Shown here one piece after another: positions 9,057 through 18,231 of a stretch of 64,000 bases of DNA. Under the pieces are notes generated by a model. That model made no database searches. It had not been told where the DNA came from and saw only the letters and a list, made by a program, of their open reading frames with translations. A program made the position numbers and the translations under genes. Each line of letters begins with the position of its first letter. The first letter of the stretch is position 1. The DNA is from Burkholderia sp. HI2500 (GTDB lineage: Bacteria; Pseudomonadota; Gammaproteobacteria; Burkholderiales; Burkholderiaceae), in the NCBI RefSeq assembly GCF_002223055.1, contig NZ_NKFL01000007.1, forward strand, positions 186,001 through 250,000, given 5' to 3'.

Positions 9057-10382
9057 ATGTCCCCTCCGCTGCGCCATATCGAAACCTTGTCCACGCCGCC
9101 GGCCGCGGCCGATGTCGTCGTGATCGGCGGCGGCATCATCGGCGTGTTCACTGCCTACTACCTGGCCCGCCGCGGCATCTCGGTCGCGCTCGTCGAGAAG
9201 GGGCGCATCGGCGCCGAACAGTCGAGCCGCAACTGGGGCTGGTGCCGCCAGCAGAACCGCGATGCGCGCGAGTTGCCGATGGCGAGCAAGAGCATCGACC
9301 TGTGGGAACGCTTCGCGGCCGAATCCGGCGAAGACACCGGCTTTCATCGCTGCGGGCTGCTGTATCTCAGCAATGACGAGGCCGAGCTGTCCCGCTGGGC
9401 GAGCTGGGGCGAATTCGCGAAGACCGCCGGCGTGACCACCTACATGCTCGACAGCAAGCAGGCCGCCGAGCGCGGACGGGCAACCGGGCGGCAGTGGAAG
9501 GGCGGCGTGTTCTCGCCGACCGACGGCACGGCCGATCCGGGCAAGGCCGCGCCGGCCGTGGCCGCCGCGCTGATGAAGCTGGGCGGCAGCGTCCATCAGC
9601 ACTGCGCGGCGCGCGGCATCGAACTCGAGGGCGGCCGGGTTGCCGGTGTCGTCACCGAGGCCGGCGTCATCAAGACCCGCACGGTCGTGATGGCCGGCGG
9701 CGCCTGGGCGTCGTCGTTCTGCCGTCAGCTCGGCATCCGGTTTCCGCAGGCGTCGATCCGTCAGTCGATCCTGAGCGTGTCGCCCGTCGACACGCCGCTG
9801 CCCGATGCGATGTACACGTCCGGCGTGTCCGTCACGCGCCGCAGCGATGGACGCTACGCATTGGCGATCAGCGGTCGCGCGCGGGTGGACCTGACGCCGC
9901 AGTTCCTGCGCTTCGCGCCGCAATTCGTGCCGATGTTCGCGAAGCGCTGGCGCAACCTGCTGCCGGGCGGCTTCGAAGGCGTGCGCGGCGGCCATGAAAC
10001 GCTGAAGCGCTGGCGCCTCGACGCGCCGACGCCGATGGAGGCCGTGCGCATTCTGGATCCGAAGCCCGACATGCCGACCGTCACTGAAACGTACCGCCGC
10101 GCGGCCGAACTGTTGCCCGAGCTGCGCGAAGCGAAGATCACGCACGCGTGGGCCGGGTTCGTCGACAGCACGCCTGACGGCGTGCCGGGCATCGGCGAAG
10201 TGCCGGGCGTGCCGGGGCTGATCCTCGCGGCGGGTTTTTCCGGGCACGGCTTCGGGATCGGGCCGGGCGCCGGGCACCTGATCGCCGATCTGGCGTCCGG
10301 TGCGCAACCGTTCGTGGACCCGGCGCCGTACCGGCCCGGCCGGTTCAGCGAGTCCGCGTGGGGCAAGGTCGCGGATTTCTGA
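9057..10382 (+). CDS. FAD-dependent oxidoreductase, D-amino-acid dehydrogenase (DadA)-like
   Basis: A 441-residue DAO-family enzyme. The dinucleotide-binding motif is VVVIGGGIIGVFTAYYLA near residue 20, then SSRNWGWCRQQNRD, in which Arg/Asn line the FAD pocket. The C-terminus has AAGFSGHGFGIGPGAGHLIADL. It differs clearly from the two SYWLDT oxidases nearby, so the cluster encodes two types of amine-oxidising flavoprotein. The ATG at 9057 begins 2 bases after the cupin stop, indicating coupled expression. Substrate unknown; an N-methyl or D-amino acid is plausible for the family. Confidence 0.83.
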   Translation: MSPPLRHIETLSTPPAAADVVVIGGGIIGVFTAYYLARRGISVALVEKGRIGAEQSSRNWGWCRQQNRDARELPMASKSIDLWERFAAESGEDTGFHRCGLLYLSNDEAELSRWASWGEFAKTAGVTTYMLDSKQAAERGRATGRQWKGGVFSPTDGTADPGKAAPAVAAALMKLGGSVHQHCAARGIELEGGRVAGVVTEAGVIKTRTVVMAGGAWASSFCRQLGIRFPQASIRQSILSVSPVDTPLPDAMYTSGVSVTRRSDGRYALAISGRARVDLTPQFLRFAPQFVPMFAKRWRNLLPGGFEGVRGGHETLKRWRLDAPTPMEAVRILDPKPDMPTVTETYRRAAELLPELREAKITHAWAGFVDSTPDGVPGIGEVPGVPGLILAAGFSGHGFGIGPGAGHLIADLASGAQPFVDPAPYRPGRFSESAWGKVADF

Positions 10383-10515
10383 TGCAACGCCGTCACGTGG
10401 ATGAGAGGCCGCCTGTTTCCGACGCGCATCGAGCCGGACCGCCCGCGAGCGGCCGGAGCGGTGCGGTGAGCGTTCGCCGGCCCGGCAGTGCGGTGCGACA
10501 GCTTGGGAGTGCCTG

Positions 10516-11793
10516 ATGCGTTTCAGTTCGTACTGGCTCGATACGTCGGAGCCATTCGTGAGCCACTCGCCCGAGTTTCCCGACGGCGGTTGCGACGTCG
10601 TGGTGGTCGGCGGCGGGATCACGGGATCGGCCGCCGCGCTGGCGCTGGCCAAGAAGGGCGCGCGCGTGATCGTCTGCGAGGCGGGCACCGTCGGGCAGGC
10701 GGCATCGGGTCGCAACGGCGGCATGTGCAACAACGGCTTCGCGCAGGATTACGCGTCGTTGTCGCAGCGCATCGGCACGGAACTGGCGAACCGGCTCTAT
10801 CTGGCGTTCGACGCGGGCGTCGACACGGTCGAGCGGCTCGTCAACGAAGAGTCGATCGATTGCAATTTCGCCCGCACCGGCAAGCTGAAGCTCGCGGCGA
10901 AGCCCGAGCATTACGACAAGCTCGCGCGCAGCCACGCATTGCTCGCGGCGAGCGTGGACCCCGACACGCGCCTCGTGACGAAGGCCGAGCTGCGCGACGA
11001 GATCGGCTCGGATCGTTATCACGGCGGGCTGCTGTTCGGCAAGAGTGCGGGCATGCATGTCGGCCGTTATGTGCGCGGCCTCGCGCGCGCCGCCCAGGCG
11101 CGCGGCGCGCACATCGTCGAGCAGGCGCCGGTGCTGGGCCTGAAGCGGCAAGCGGGCGGCGCGTATGCGGTGCAAACACCGCGCGGCGAGATCCGTGCGC
11201 GTCAGGTGCTGCTCGCAAGCGGCATTTCGCACGTCGGGCCGTTCGGCTGGATTCGCCGCAGGGTCGTGCCGGTGGGCGCCTTCATCATCGTCACCGAGCC
11301 GTTGCCGCGCGAGTGGCTCGACCGCTTGCTGCCGACGCGCCGGATGGCCACCGACACGAAGAACTTCGTCAACTTCTTCCGTACGACGCCCGACGGCCGT
11401 CTGCTGTTCGGCGGGCGCGCGCGGTTCGCCACGTCGAACCCGCGCTCGGACGAAAAGAGCGGGGCGATCCTGCGGCATCAACTCGCCGCCGTGTTTCCCG
11501 AGCTGGCCCGCGTGCGCATCGACTATTGCTGGGGCGGGATGGTCGACATGACGGCCAACCGGCTGCCGCGCGCGGGCGAGCGGGACGGCGTTTACTACTC
11601 GATGGGCTATAGCGGCCACGGCACCCACATGGCCACGCTGATGGGCACGTTGATGGCCGAGATCATGGACGGACGCGCCGACCTCAACCCGTGGCAAGGT
11701 TTCGACTGGCCCGCGATTCCGGGGCATTTCGGCAAACCGTGGTTCCTGCCGTTCGTCGGCGCCTGGTATCGACTCAAGGACACTCTCCAATGA
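10516..11793 (+). CDS. FAD-dependent amine/amino-acid oxidase, gamma-glutamylputrescine oxidase-like (copy 2)
   Basis: Exactly 425 residues, like the copy at 6458, and collinear with it. Both start with an SYWLDT block and share VVVGGGITGSAAALALAKKGA, QAASGRNGGMCNNGFAQDYASL, LLFGGRARFATSNPRSD and a GYSGHGTHM end. They appear to be tandem paralogues with an inserted regulator, cupin and DadA-like gene between them. FAD binds at both ends; the middle beta-sheet domain shapes the amine pocket. GGGAGTGCCTG precedes the ATG. The 3' end overlaps the aldehyde dehydrogenase by 4 bases (ATGA), which links the two steps amine to aldehyde to acid. Confidence 0.87.
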   Translation: MRFSSYWLDTSEPFVSHSPEFPDGGCDVVVVGGGITGSAAALALAKKGARVIVCEAGTVGQAASGRNGGMCNNGFAQDYASLSQRIGTELANRLYLAFDAGVDTVERLVNEESIDCNFARTGKLKLAAKPEHYDKLARSHALLAASVDPDTRLVTKAELRDEIGSDRYHGGLLFGKSAGMHVGRYVRGLARAAQARGAHIVEQAPVLGLKRQAGGAYAVQTPRGEIRARQVLLASGISHVGPFGWIRRRVVPVGAFIIVTEPLPREWLDRLLPTRRMATDTKNFVNFFRTTPDGRLLFGGRARFATSNPRSDEKSGAILRHQLAAVFPELARVRIDYCWGGMVDMTANRLPRAGERDGVYYSMGYSGHGTHMATLMGTLMAEIMDGRADLNPWQGFDWPAIPGHFGKPWFLPFVGAWYRLKDTLQ

Positions 11794-13247
11794 ATTCCCC
11801 TGTTGTTCACCTGATGCAAGCCGGCAGGCTCGATCGCTTCTTCATCGACGGCGACTGGGTCGTGCCCGATGGCAGTGACCGGTTCGCGGTCGTCAGCCCG
11901 TCCACCGAAGACACGCTGGGCGAGATCCCGCTCGGCAGCGCACGCGACGCCGACCGCGCGGTGCAGGCTGCGCGCCGCGCGTTCGAGCGCTGGTCCGCGA
12001 CGTCACCGCGGGAACGCGCCGCGTTGCTCGACCGTGTGCATGCGCTGATGCTGGAGCGTGCCGAACTGTTCGCCACGGCGCTCGCGCTGGAAATGGGCGC
12101 GCCGATCGGCTACGCCCGCGGCGCGCACGTGCCGCTCGCCGCCGAACATATCCGCGTCGCACGCGACAACCTGGCGAACTACGCGTTCGTCAGGCAACGC
12201 GGCACGACCGCGGTCGTGCGCGAGCCGATCGGCGTATGCGCGCTGATCACGCCGTGGAACTGGCCGATCTACCAGATCACCGCGAAGGTCGGGCCGGCGC
12301 TCGCGGCAGGCTGCACGGTGGTGCTGAAGCCGAGCGAGCTGTCGCCGCTCAGCGCGTTGCTGTTCGCGGAAGTGATCGCAGATGCGGGCGTGCCTGCCGG
12401 CGTATTCAATCTCGTGAGCGGCAGCGGCGACACGGTCGGCGCCGCGCTGTCGTCGCACCCGGAGGTCGACATGGTGTCGATCACCGGATCGACGCGTGCC
12501 GGCGTGCTGGTCGCGCAGGCGGCGGCGACGACCGTCAAGCGGGTCGCGCAGGAGCTGGGCGGCAAATCGCCGAATATCGTGTTGCCGGATGCGGACCTGT
12601 CGCGTGCGATCGCGCCGGGCGTGGCCGCCGCGTTCCGCAACATGGGGCAGTCGTGCAGTGCGCCAACTCGCATGATCGTGCCGCGCGCCGCGCTCGGCGC
12701 GGTCGAGGAACTGGCCGTCGCGGCGGCGCGCACGCTGGTCGTCGGGGATCCGTTCGCCGAGGCCACGACGCACGGGCCGCTGGCCAACCGTGCGCAGTTC
12801 GGGCGGGTCGCGCAGATGATCGACGCGGGCATCGACGAACGCGCGAAGCTGATCGCCGGCGGCCCCGGCCGGCCTGCGGGGCTCGAGCGCGGCTTTTACG
12901 CGCAGCCGACGATTTTCTCCGACGTGCGCACCGACATGACGATCGCGCAGCAGGAGATCTTCGGCCCGGTACTCGCGATCCTGCCTTACGACACCGTGGA
13001 AGAAGCGATCGCGATCGCGAACGACACGGTCTACGGGCTCGGCGCGCACGTGCAGGGCACCGACAAGGAACACGTACGCGCGGTGGCTGCCCGCATCCGG
13101 GCGGGGCAGGTGCATCTGAACTACCCGGCATGGGACCCTCAGGCGCCGTTCGGCGGGTACAAGCAGTCGGGCAACGGCCGCGAGTACGGAATCGAAGGGA
13201 TGGAGGAGTATATGGAGATCAAGTCGATCGTCGGCTTTTACGACTGA
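11790..13247 (+). CDS. NAD(P)-dependent aldehyde dehydrogenase
   Basis: A 485-residue ALDH-superfamily enzyme. The cofactor region is ITPWNWPIYQI and VLKPSELSPLSA. The general-base segment is QELGGKSPNIVLPDA, and the catalytic cysteine lies in NMGQSCSAPTRMI at about residue 289. The family oxidises aldehydes to carboxylates through a thiohemiacetal on that cysteine. It is translationally coupled to the preceding oxidase (ATGA overlap), so it very likely consumes the aldehyde that oxidase makes, as in polyamine catabolism (PuuB/PuuC). An in-frame extension to 11691 exists but overlaps the oxidase and has no RBS. Confidence 0.9.
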   Translation: MNSPVVHLMQAGRLDRFFIDGDWVVPDGSDRFAVVSPSTEDTLGEIPLGSARDADRAVQAARRAFERWSATSPRERAALLDRVHALMLERAELFATALALEMGAPIGYARGAHVPLAAEHIRVARDNLANYAFVRQRGTTAVVREPIGVCALITPWNWPIYQITAKVGPALAAGCTVVLKPSELSPLSALLFAEVIADAGVPAGVFNLVSGSGDTVGAALSSHPEVDMVSITGSTRAGVLVAQAAATTVKRVAQELGGKSPNIVLPDADLSRAIAPGVAAAFRNMGQSCSAPTRMIVPRAALGAVEELAVAAARTLVVGDPFAEATTHGPLANRAQFGRVAQMIDAGIDERAKLIAGGPGRPAGLERGFYAQPTIFSDVRTDMTIAQQEIFGPVLAILPYDTVEEAIAIANDTVYGLGAHVQGTDKEHVRAVAARIRAGQVHLNYPAWDPQAPFGGYKQSGNGREYGIEGMEEYMEIKSIVGFYD

Positions 13248-13306
13248 CCCGGCCGCCGCGCGCGATCGCGCCGGCGGTACAGTTGGAAGCCCGCTACTTT
13301 TCGAAG

Positions 13307-14509
13307 GTGCCGAAATTGGAATTGGATAACCCCGTCATTCCCGACCCGTTGCTGGAAGCGCATCACGCGCACTGGGCGAAGCTGCGCCGCGATCTGCATG
13401 CGCATCCCGAATTGCGATTCGAAGAACACCGGACGGCCGATGTCGTCGCGAGCGAGCTCGAAGCGCTCGGCTATGAGGTATCACGCGGGCTGGGCGGCAC
13501 GGGCGTCGTCGCGAGCCTGCCCGGCGCGGATCCTGCACGCGGGATCGTGCTGCGCGCCGATCTGGACGCGTTGCCGATCCACGAAGCCAACGACTTCGCG
13601 CATGCGTCGTGCACGCACGGGATCATGCACGCGTGCGGCCATGACGGCCATACCGTGATGTTGCTCGGCGCCGCACGCGTGCTGAAGGAACTGCCGCAGT
13701 TGCCCGGCAGCGTCCATTTCGTGTTTCAGCCGGGCGAAGAGGGCGGCGCGGGCGCGCGCAGGATGATCGACGACGGGCTGTTCGAGCAATACCCGACGGA
13801 AGCGGTATTCGGTATGCACAACTGGCCCGGGCTGCCGGCCGGGCATTTCGGGTTGCGCACCGGGCCGATCATGGCGGCCGGCTCGCGCTTCAGAATCACG
13901 GTGACGGGCAAGGGCGCGCACGCGGCGCAGCCGCACCTGGGCATCGATCCCGTGCCGCTCGCATGCTCCATGGTGCTGCAATGTCAGACCATCGCCGCGC
14001 GGCACAAGGATCCGGTGGATCCCGCAGTCATCTCCGTCTGCATGTTCCATGCGGGCACCACGGACAACGTGATTCCGGACACTGCCGAGCTGCGCGGCAC
14101 GATCCGCACGTTGTCGTCGGCGTTGCAGCAGAAGCTGCAGCGCGACGTGCGGCTCGCGTGCGAGGCGCTGGCGAGTGCCTATGGCGCGCAGGTCGACGTG
14201 GAGTTTTTCCAGTATTACCCGGCGACGGTCAACACGCCGGCCGAGACGGCGCTGTGCGAAGCGGTGATTCGCGACACGTTCGGCGACGCGCGCGTCGACC
14301 GCGACGTGCCGCCGAACATGACGTCCGAGGACTTCGGTTTCATGCTGGAGGAGCGGCCGGGCGCTTACGTGCTGATCGGCAACGCGCAGGACGGCGCGAG
14401 CGCACCGGCGCTGCACCACCCGAAATACGACTTCAACGACGAGATCATTCCGGCCGGCGTCCGCTATTGGGTCGCGTTGGCACAGCATTACTTCACGCGA
14501 TCGCGATGA
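13307..14509 (+). CDS. M20-family amidohydrolase (hippurate hydrolase/aminoacylase-like)
   Basis: About 400 residues. Metal-binding and catalytic landmarks of the M20D group are visible: LRRDLHAHPELRFEEH near the start, LRADLDALPI, GIMHACGHDGHTVMLLG (metal Cys/His) and FQPGEEGGAGARRMI (catalytic Glu). A dimerisation domain with GKGAHAAQPHLGIDP follows. It would hydrolyse an N-acyl amino acid or amide in the cytoplasm, fitting a substrate imported by the ABC system. There is no good ATG; GTG 13307, TTG 13316 and TTG 13322 are candidates and the start is uncertain. It lies about 60 bases after the aldehyde dehydrogenase. Confidence 0.85.
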   Translation: MPKLELDNPVIPDPLLEAHHAHWAKLRRDLHAHPELRFEEHRTADVVASELEALGYEVSRGLGGTGVVASLPGADPARGIVLRADLDALPIHEANDFAHASCTHGIMHACGHDGHTVMLLGAARVLKELPQLPGSVHFVFQPGEEGGAGARRMIDDGLFEQYPTEAVFGMHNWPGLPAGHFGLRTGPIMAAGSRFRITVTGKGAHAAQPHLGIDPVPLACSMVLQCQTIAARHKDPVDPAVISVCMFHAGTTDNVIPDTAELRGTIRTLSSALQQKLQRDVRLACEALASAYGAQVDVEFFQYYPATVNTPAETALCEAVIRDTFGDARVDRDVPPNMTSEDFGFMLEERPGAYVLIGNAQDGASAPALHHPKYDFNDEIIPAGVRYWVALAQHYFTRSR

Positions 14510-14590
14510 TGCGCGACGCCGGCATTGAAGTCGGGCCGTGGCGCGCGACGACACTTTTATAAGAATTGCTTGATGAAACAGGAAAACGAT

Positions 14591-15475
14591 ATGAAGGATT
14601 CCGACACGATGCCGGCGGTTCGCTACCGGCGCTTCACCGCCGCGGACGTCCCCGCGGCCCATGCGCTTACCGTCGCGCTTCGCTGGCCGTTCAGGGCGGA
14701 AGACTGGCAGTTTTCCGCGGAGACGTCGACCGCGTTCGCGGCCGAGGAAAACGGCGTGGTGATCGGCACGGCGATGTGCTGGAAGTACGGTGCCGATCGC
14801 GCCGCGATCGGGCATGTCATCGTGTCCGACGCGCATCAGGGGCGAGGCATCGGCCGCAAGCTGATGGAGCTGCTCATCGACGAATTGGGGCCGCGCGTCA
14901 CGTTCCTGCATGCGACGCCGGCCGGTCGGCCGCTGTACGAGAAGCTGGGTTTCAACGTGTGCGGCTCGCTGGGCCAGTATCAGGGGAACGTGGTGCGGCC
15001 GGCCGACGTGGTTCTGCCAGAAGGCGTGCGGCTGCGCGCCGGAACACCGGCCGACTGGCCGCGCCTCGTCGAGCTGGACGCGCGCGCGTCCGGCCTCCAA
15101 CGCGATGCGTTGATGGCCGCGCTGTTCCAGCGCGGTGAAAGCGTCGTGCTCGAACGCGATGGCGAGGTGGTCGGGTTTTCGGTGCTGCGGCGCTTCGGGC
15201 GCGGCGACGTGATCGGCCCGGTGGCCGCACCGCGCGCAAGCGACGATGCGTATGCGAAGGCGCTCGTCAGCCATTGGCTGACGCAACGGGAAGGTGAGTT
15301 CGTCCGCATCGACGTACCGGACGGGACCAGTCTGCCGGACTGGCTGGCCGAACAAGGTCTGGCGCGGGTCGATACGTGTTCGAAGATGGTGCGCAACGCG
15401 CCGGCCGCAGCGCACGAAAGGCCGGCCGATCCGGCCTTCGGACAGTACGCGCTCGTCAGCCAGGCGATGTTGTAG
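14591..15475 (+). CDS. GNAT-family N-acetyltransferase with C-terminal Acetyltransf_18-like domain
   Basis: A 294-residue protein. The first GNAT domain (residues about 10-140) has the acetyl-CoA pyrophosphate loop IVSDAHQGRGIGRKLMELLIDELG. A second, divergent GNAT-like half (about 150-290) contains RLRAGTPADWPRLVELDARASG and GFSVLRRFGRGDVIGPVAAPR, resembling Acetyltransf_18. Start choice: AGGAAAACGAT immediately precedes ATG 14591; ATG 14573 is an alternative. It ends the plus-strand array and may acetylate the imported compound or an intermediate. Confidence 0.8.
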   Translation: MKDSDTMPAVRYRRFTAADVPAAHALTVALRWPFRAEDWQFSAETSTAFAAEENGVVIGTAMCWKYGADRAAIGHVIVSDAHQGRGIGRKLMELLIDELGPRVTFLHATPAGRPLYEKLGFNVCGSLGQYQGNVVRPADVVLPEGVRLRAGTPADWPRLVELDARASGLQRDALMAALFQRGESVVLERDGEVVGFSVLRRFGRGDVIGPVAAPRASDDAYAKALVSHWLTQREGEFVRIDVPDGTSLPDWLAEQGLARVDTCSKMVRNAPAAAHERPADPAFGQYALVSQAML

Positions 15476-15499
15476 CCCGCGGGATTGCCTCGCGCGCCC

Positions 15500-15518
15500 G
15501 GCCCGGCGTTGCCGGGCC
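15500..15518. terminator. bidirectional terminator hairpin between convergent genes
   Basis: A perfect 8-bp GC stem (GGCCCGGC, loop GTT, GCCGGGCC) lies between the GNAT gene ending at 15475 and the convergent cupin gene ending at 15534. No T-run follows on either side. Confidence 0.55.
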
Positions 15519-15533
15519 CAGGCGGCGATCGCT

Positions 15534-15938
15534 TTACTTCACCGGGGTGAGAACCGGCGCGCCCTTGTTCTTGAGCAGCATCACGACGAATTTCGCCGGC
15601 TTCGTGCTGCTGGCGTTTCGTCCGACCGTGTGCACGTCGTCCGGTCCTTCATGGTACGTGTCGCCGGCATGGAGCGTGACCGTTTTCCCGCCGTTCAGGC
15701 CCATCACGATGCTGCCGTCGAGCACGTAGACGAAGGCGTGAGCATCGTGGCGATGCACGGGATCGACGGCCCCGGGCGGATAGTCCACGACGATCATTTC
15801 CACTTCCTTGCCCGGATACTCGGGCAACGGTTCCGTGGTCAGTTGCGTCACCGTGGCGTGCGGGGCGGCGGCGGCCGGCTGAACGGGGGCCAGGAGCGAC
15901 AGCGCGAGCGGTGCAAGCGCGAGCATGAGGCGTTTCAT
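15534..15938 (-). CDS. exported cupin-domain protein
   Basis: 134 residues. A Sec signal peptide (MKRLMLALAPLALSLLAP, cut near AAAA-PHA) leads into one cupin barrel. The barrel shows PVHRHDAHAFVYVLDGSIVMGL with the His-x-His...Glu-less variant of metal motif 1, and a second half with LHAGDTYHEGPDDVHTV. The His residues suggest a metal site in the periplasm. It follows the AhpD-like gene by 4 bases on the same strand, so the two are one transcription unit, probably dealing with peroxide or a reactive carbonyl. Function beyond the fold is unknown. Confidence 0.8.
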   Translation of the reverse strand: MKRLMLALAPLALSLLAPVQPAAAAPHATVTQLTTEPLPEYPGKEVEMIVVDYPPGAVDPVHRHDAHAFVYVLDGSIVMGLNGGKTVTLHAGDTYHEGPDDVHTVGRNASSTKPAKFVVMLLKNKGAPVLTPVK

Positions 15939-15942
15939 GTCG

Positions 15943-16422
15943 TTACTCCAGGTTGGCCTTGTCGAGCCCGAACATCTTGTCGAACGAGCCGGGCACGACG
16001 CGGAAGGCGACGTTCAGCCGGTTCCAGCAGTTGATGGCGCCCACGAGGAAGGTGAGATCCGACAGTTCCTTCTCGGAATAGTGGCCCCGCACGCGTTCGT
16101 AGAGCTCGTCGGGCACGCCGTGCGACGGGATCTGCGTCAGCGCTTCGGTCCAGGCGAGCGCGGCGCGCTCGCGCGGCGAGAACAGCGTCGACTCGCGCCA
16201 GATCGCGACGTGATGCAGGCGCAGTTCGCGCTCGCCGTGGATCTTTGCCATCTTGGTGTGCATGTCGACGCAGAACGCGCAGCCGTTGAGCTGCGACGCG
16301 CGAATCTCGACGAGCTCGCGGATCGGCGTCTCGATCGTCGTCTTCTGAAACAGCCCGTCGAGTTCGACGAGCTTCTTGGTCAGCTCCGGCGATTGCTGGA
16401 AGTAGTTGATACGTTGCGTCAT
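15943..16422 (-). CDS. carboxymuconolactone decarboxylase/AhpD-type alkylhydroperoxidase
   Basis: 159 residues, the full length of single-domain AhpD-like proteins. The redox motif is EIRASQLNGCAFCVDMH, with C48-x2-C51 and H55 forming the peroxidase active site and Glu39 upstream as proton relay. Members reduce hydroperoxides with electrons from lipoylated or thioredoxin partners. AGGAGAACC lies just upstream of the ATG at 16422. It is first in a two-gene unit with the exported cupin. Specific physiological substrate unknown. Confidence 0.88.
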   Translation of the reverse strand: MTQRINYFQQSPELTKKLVELDGLFQKTTIETPIRELVEIRASQLNGCAFCVDMHTKMAKIHGERELRLHHVAIWRESTLFSPRERAALAWTEALTQIPSHGVPDELYERVRGHYSEKELSDLTFLVGAINCWNRLNVAFRVVPGSFDKMFGLDKANLE

Positions 16423-16621
16423 GATCGGTTCTCCTGAAATGTGGAATCGCGACTGCCGGCCCTGCATGTGGCGCCCCACGCACGGCCTGCCTGACAGCAT
16501 CGTAATCGCGGGCCCCGCGGGCCAGTAGTGCCCGGCAGGTGCGCATTCTGTTGCCGCTTCGGCACCAATCCATGTCGGGGGCGCGGTCGATCTCAACCGC
16601 AGCGGGAACGCGCACGGTTCG

Positions 16622-17623
16622 CTACAGCGCGATGATCGTGTCGCCGCACGGCGCGCCTGCGTGTTCCCCGAGCATCGCCCTGAGATCGCGCTCGATCGTG
16701 CCGCACAGCGTCGAAATGGGCACGTCGTTCGCGCCGCCTTCGAACGGGTTCTCGGTGCTCTCGCCGACCTGGTCGAGCGAGGTGTACATCCACGACACCG
16801 CGACACTGCACGGCACCACCAGCCAGACCATGTAGCCGTGCATGAAACCGCTCACGCCGTCGTTCAGCCGGTTGAACTCGTTCAGCAAACCGAACGGCAA
16901 AGACAGGCAGAAGAAGCGGACGAACAGCGAGCTGACGGTCGCGTACTGGCGCGGATACGGGAAATTCTTGAAACGCTCCGCGCGCGACTGGAGGTCGGTG
17001 AAATCCCCGATCGTCTTGTGCAGGTCCATGTAGAAGCTCGTATCGAGGCGGCCGGCCGTGTGCAGCATCGCGAGCGTGCGGCGTTGCAGGCTCAGCACGA
17101 ACGTCGCGATGGAAGCGGACGCGCACGCCTGTGCCGCTTCGGACGGTGACAGGTACGCCGGGAGCAGTTCCCGGATGTCCTGTTCCCACTCCGGCACGCG
17201 ATAGAACCGGCGGTACTCCGCGTTGTAGCGCTTGTTCGTGCTTTCCCAGACGCGCGGGCGGCGCAAGTCGTAGCGCAGCGCGGTGAGCCACGCAAGGTGG
17301 CGATGGACGAGGGTTCGCGCGATCTCTTCGTCGCCGACGAAGTCCTGCACGACCTGCCCCCAGCGACGGCTTTTGCTCAGGATGCCGATCCAGATGTCCA
17401 GCGCGTCTGCGGCGCGGTTGTACGTCTGGACATTCTTGAAGCCGACGATGAACGACGTCGCGGTGCCGAGCAGCGCCACGATCGTCAGCGGGAGCGACAG
17501 CCATCTGACCGAAAAGAACGTGTACAGGACGACCGGGAAGGTCCCGAAAGCGAGGAGCTCGTAAACTTTCCAGCGCGTCCAGATCAGGAATTCCGCAAGC
17601 TTGTAGGATTTTCCGAGATGCAT
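16622..17623 (-). CDS. bestrophin-like anion channel protein (UPF0187)
   Basis: 333 residues. The N-terminal part has two hydrophobic segments (about residues 25-62, VYELLAFGTFPVVLYTFFSV onward), followed by GFKNVQTYNRAADALDIW, the conserved bestrophin block. A large helical cytoplasmic part and a second hydrophobic pair (about 230-275, FGLLNEFNRL...YMVWLVVPCSVAVSWMY) complete the fold. Bacterial bestrophins form pentameric ion channels in the inner membrane. ATG 17623 is taken as the start because upstream sequence is not conserved-looking. It stands alone, downstream of the Ohr gene on the same strand. Confidence 0.85.
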   Translation of the reverse strand: MHLGKSYKLAEFLIWTRWKVYELLAFGTFPVVLYTFFSVRWLSLPLTIVALLGTATSFIVGFKNVQTYNRAADALDIWIGILSKSRRWGQVVQDFVGDEEIARTLVHRHLAWLTALRYDLRRPRVWESTNKRYNAEYRRFYRVPEWEQDIRELLPAYLSPSEAAQACASASIATFVLSLQRRTLAMLHTAGRLDTSFYMDLHKTIGDFTDLQSRAERFKNFPYPRQYATVSSLFVRFFCLSLPFGLLNEFNRLNDGVSGFMHGYMVWLVVPCSVAVSWMYTSLDQVGESTENPFEGGANDVPISTLCGTIERDLRAMLGEHAGAPCGDTIIAL

Positions 17624-17730
17624 GTCTTTGGCCTCATCGAGGACTAGGCGTGTCGCGAAACGCGCAGCGGGGCGGCCACGCACGAGGCGACGGCGGCGAA
17701 GGTCGCCGCCGCCGCACGACGCACGTCGGG

Positions 17731-18231
17731 TCAGTCGACGACGGTCACGAGATTGACGGCGCCTTGCCTGGCCATCTTGGCGTACGGGCACAGGCGCTCC
17801 GCGGCGCGCACCCGCTCTTCGGCGACGCTGCGCTCGACGCCGGGCATCCGGACGCGAACCTCGAAGATCAACGCATGACCGCCGTCCATCGGATCACGGC
17901 CGAACGCAACCCGGACCTCCACGACGGTCTCAGTTGGCGCCGCGCCCGCGCGTTGCTCGAGCAGGTTCAGGGCGCCGTGAAAGCACGCGGCGTAGCCGGC
18001 GGCGAGCAGCTGTTCGGGATTGGTGCCGCCGCCCGGGCCGCCGAGTTCGGCGGGCAGGCGCAGCTCGAGGGCAAGGCTGCCGTCGTCGGAGCGAACGACG
18101 CCCGACGCGCGGCCGTGTCCCGTCTCGCCGCCGGTCACGGTGACGCTCGTCGTATAGAGCGGCTGAAACGCCTGGCCTCGATACCGGTCGAGGAGGGAAA
18201 GCGGAGGGGCCTGGAGCTTCTTGTCGTCCAT
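17731..18231 (-). CDS. ohr: OsmC/Ohr-family organic hydroperoxide reductase
   Basis: 166 residues with the two redox cysteines of the family. C83 lies in LLAAGYAACFHGALNL and C148 in RLCPYAKMARQG. The catalytic Arg of Ohr proteins is probably in the N-terminal PLYTTSVTVTGG...GRASG segment. Ohr reduces fatty-acid and other organic hydroperoxides with dihydrolipoamide. The C-terminal CPYAKMARQGAVNLVTVV is typical. No OhrR-type MarR regulator lies next to it. The bestrophin gene follows by about 107 bases. Confidence 0.88.
   Translation of the reverse strand: MDDKKLQAPPLSLLDRYRGQAFQPLYTTSVTVTGGETGHGRASGVVRSDDGSLALELRLPAELGGPGGGTNPEQLLAAGYAACFHGALNLLEQRAGAAPTETVVEVRVAFGRDPMDGGHALIFEVRVRMPGVERSVAEERVRAAERLCPYAKMARQGAVNLVTVVD

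Noticed and set aside
13481..15415. A 644-codon open frame on the minus strand across the amidohydrolase and GNAT genes
   Set aside because: Shadow composition (Arg/His/Ala repeats), no RBS, no fold recognised.
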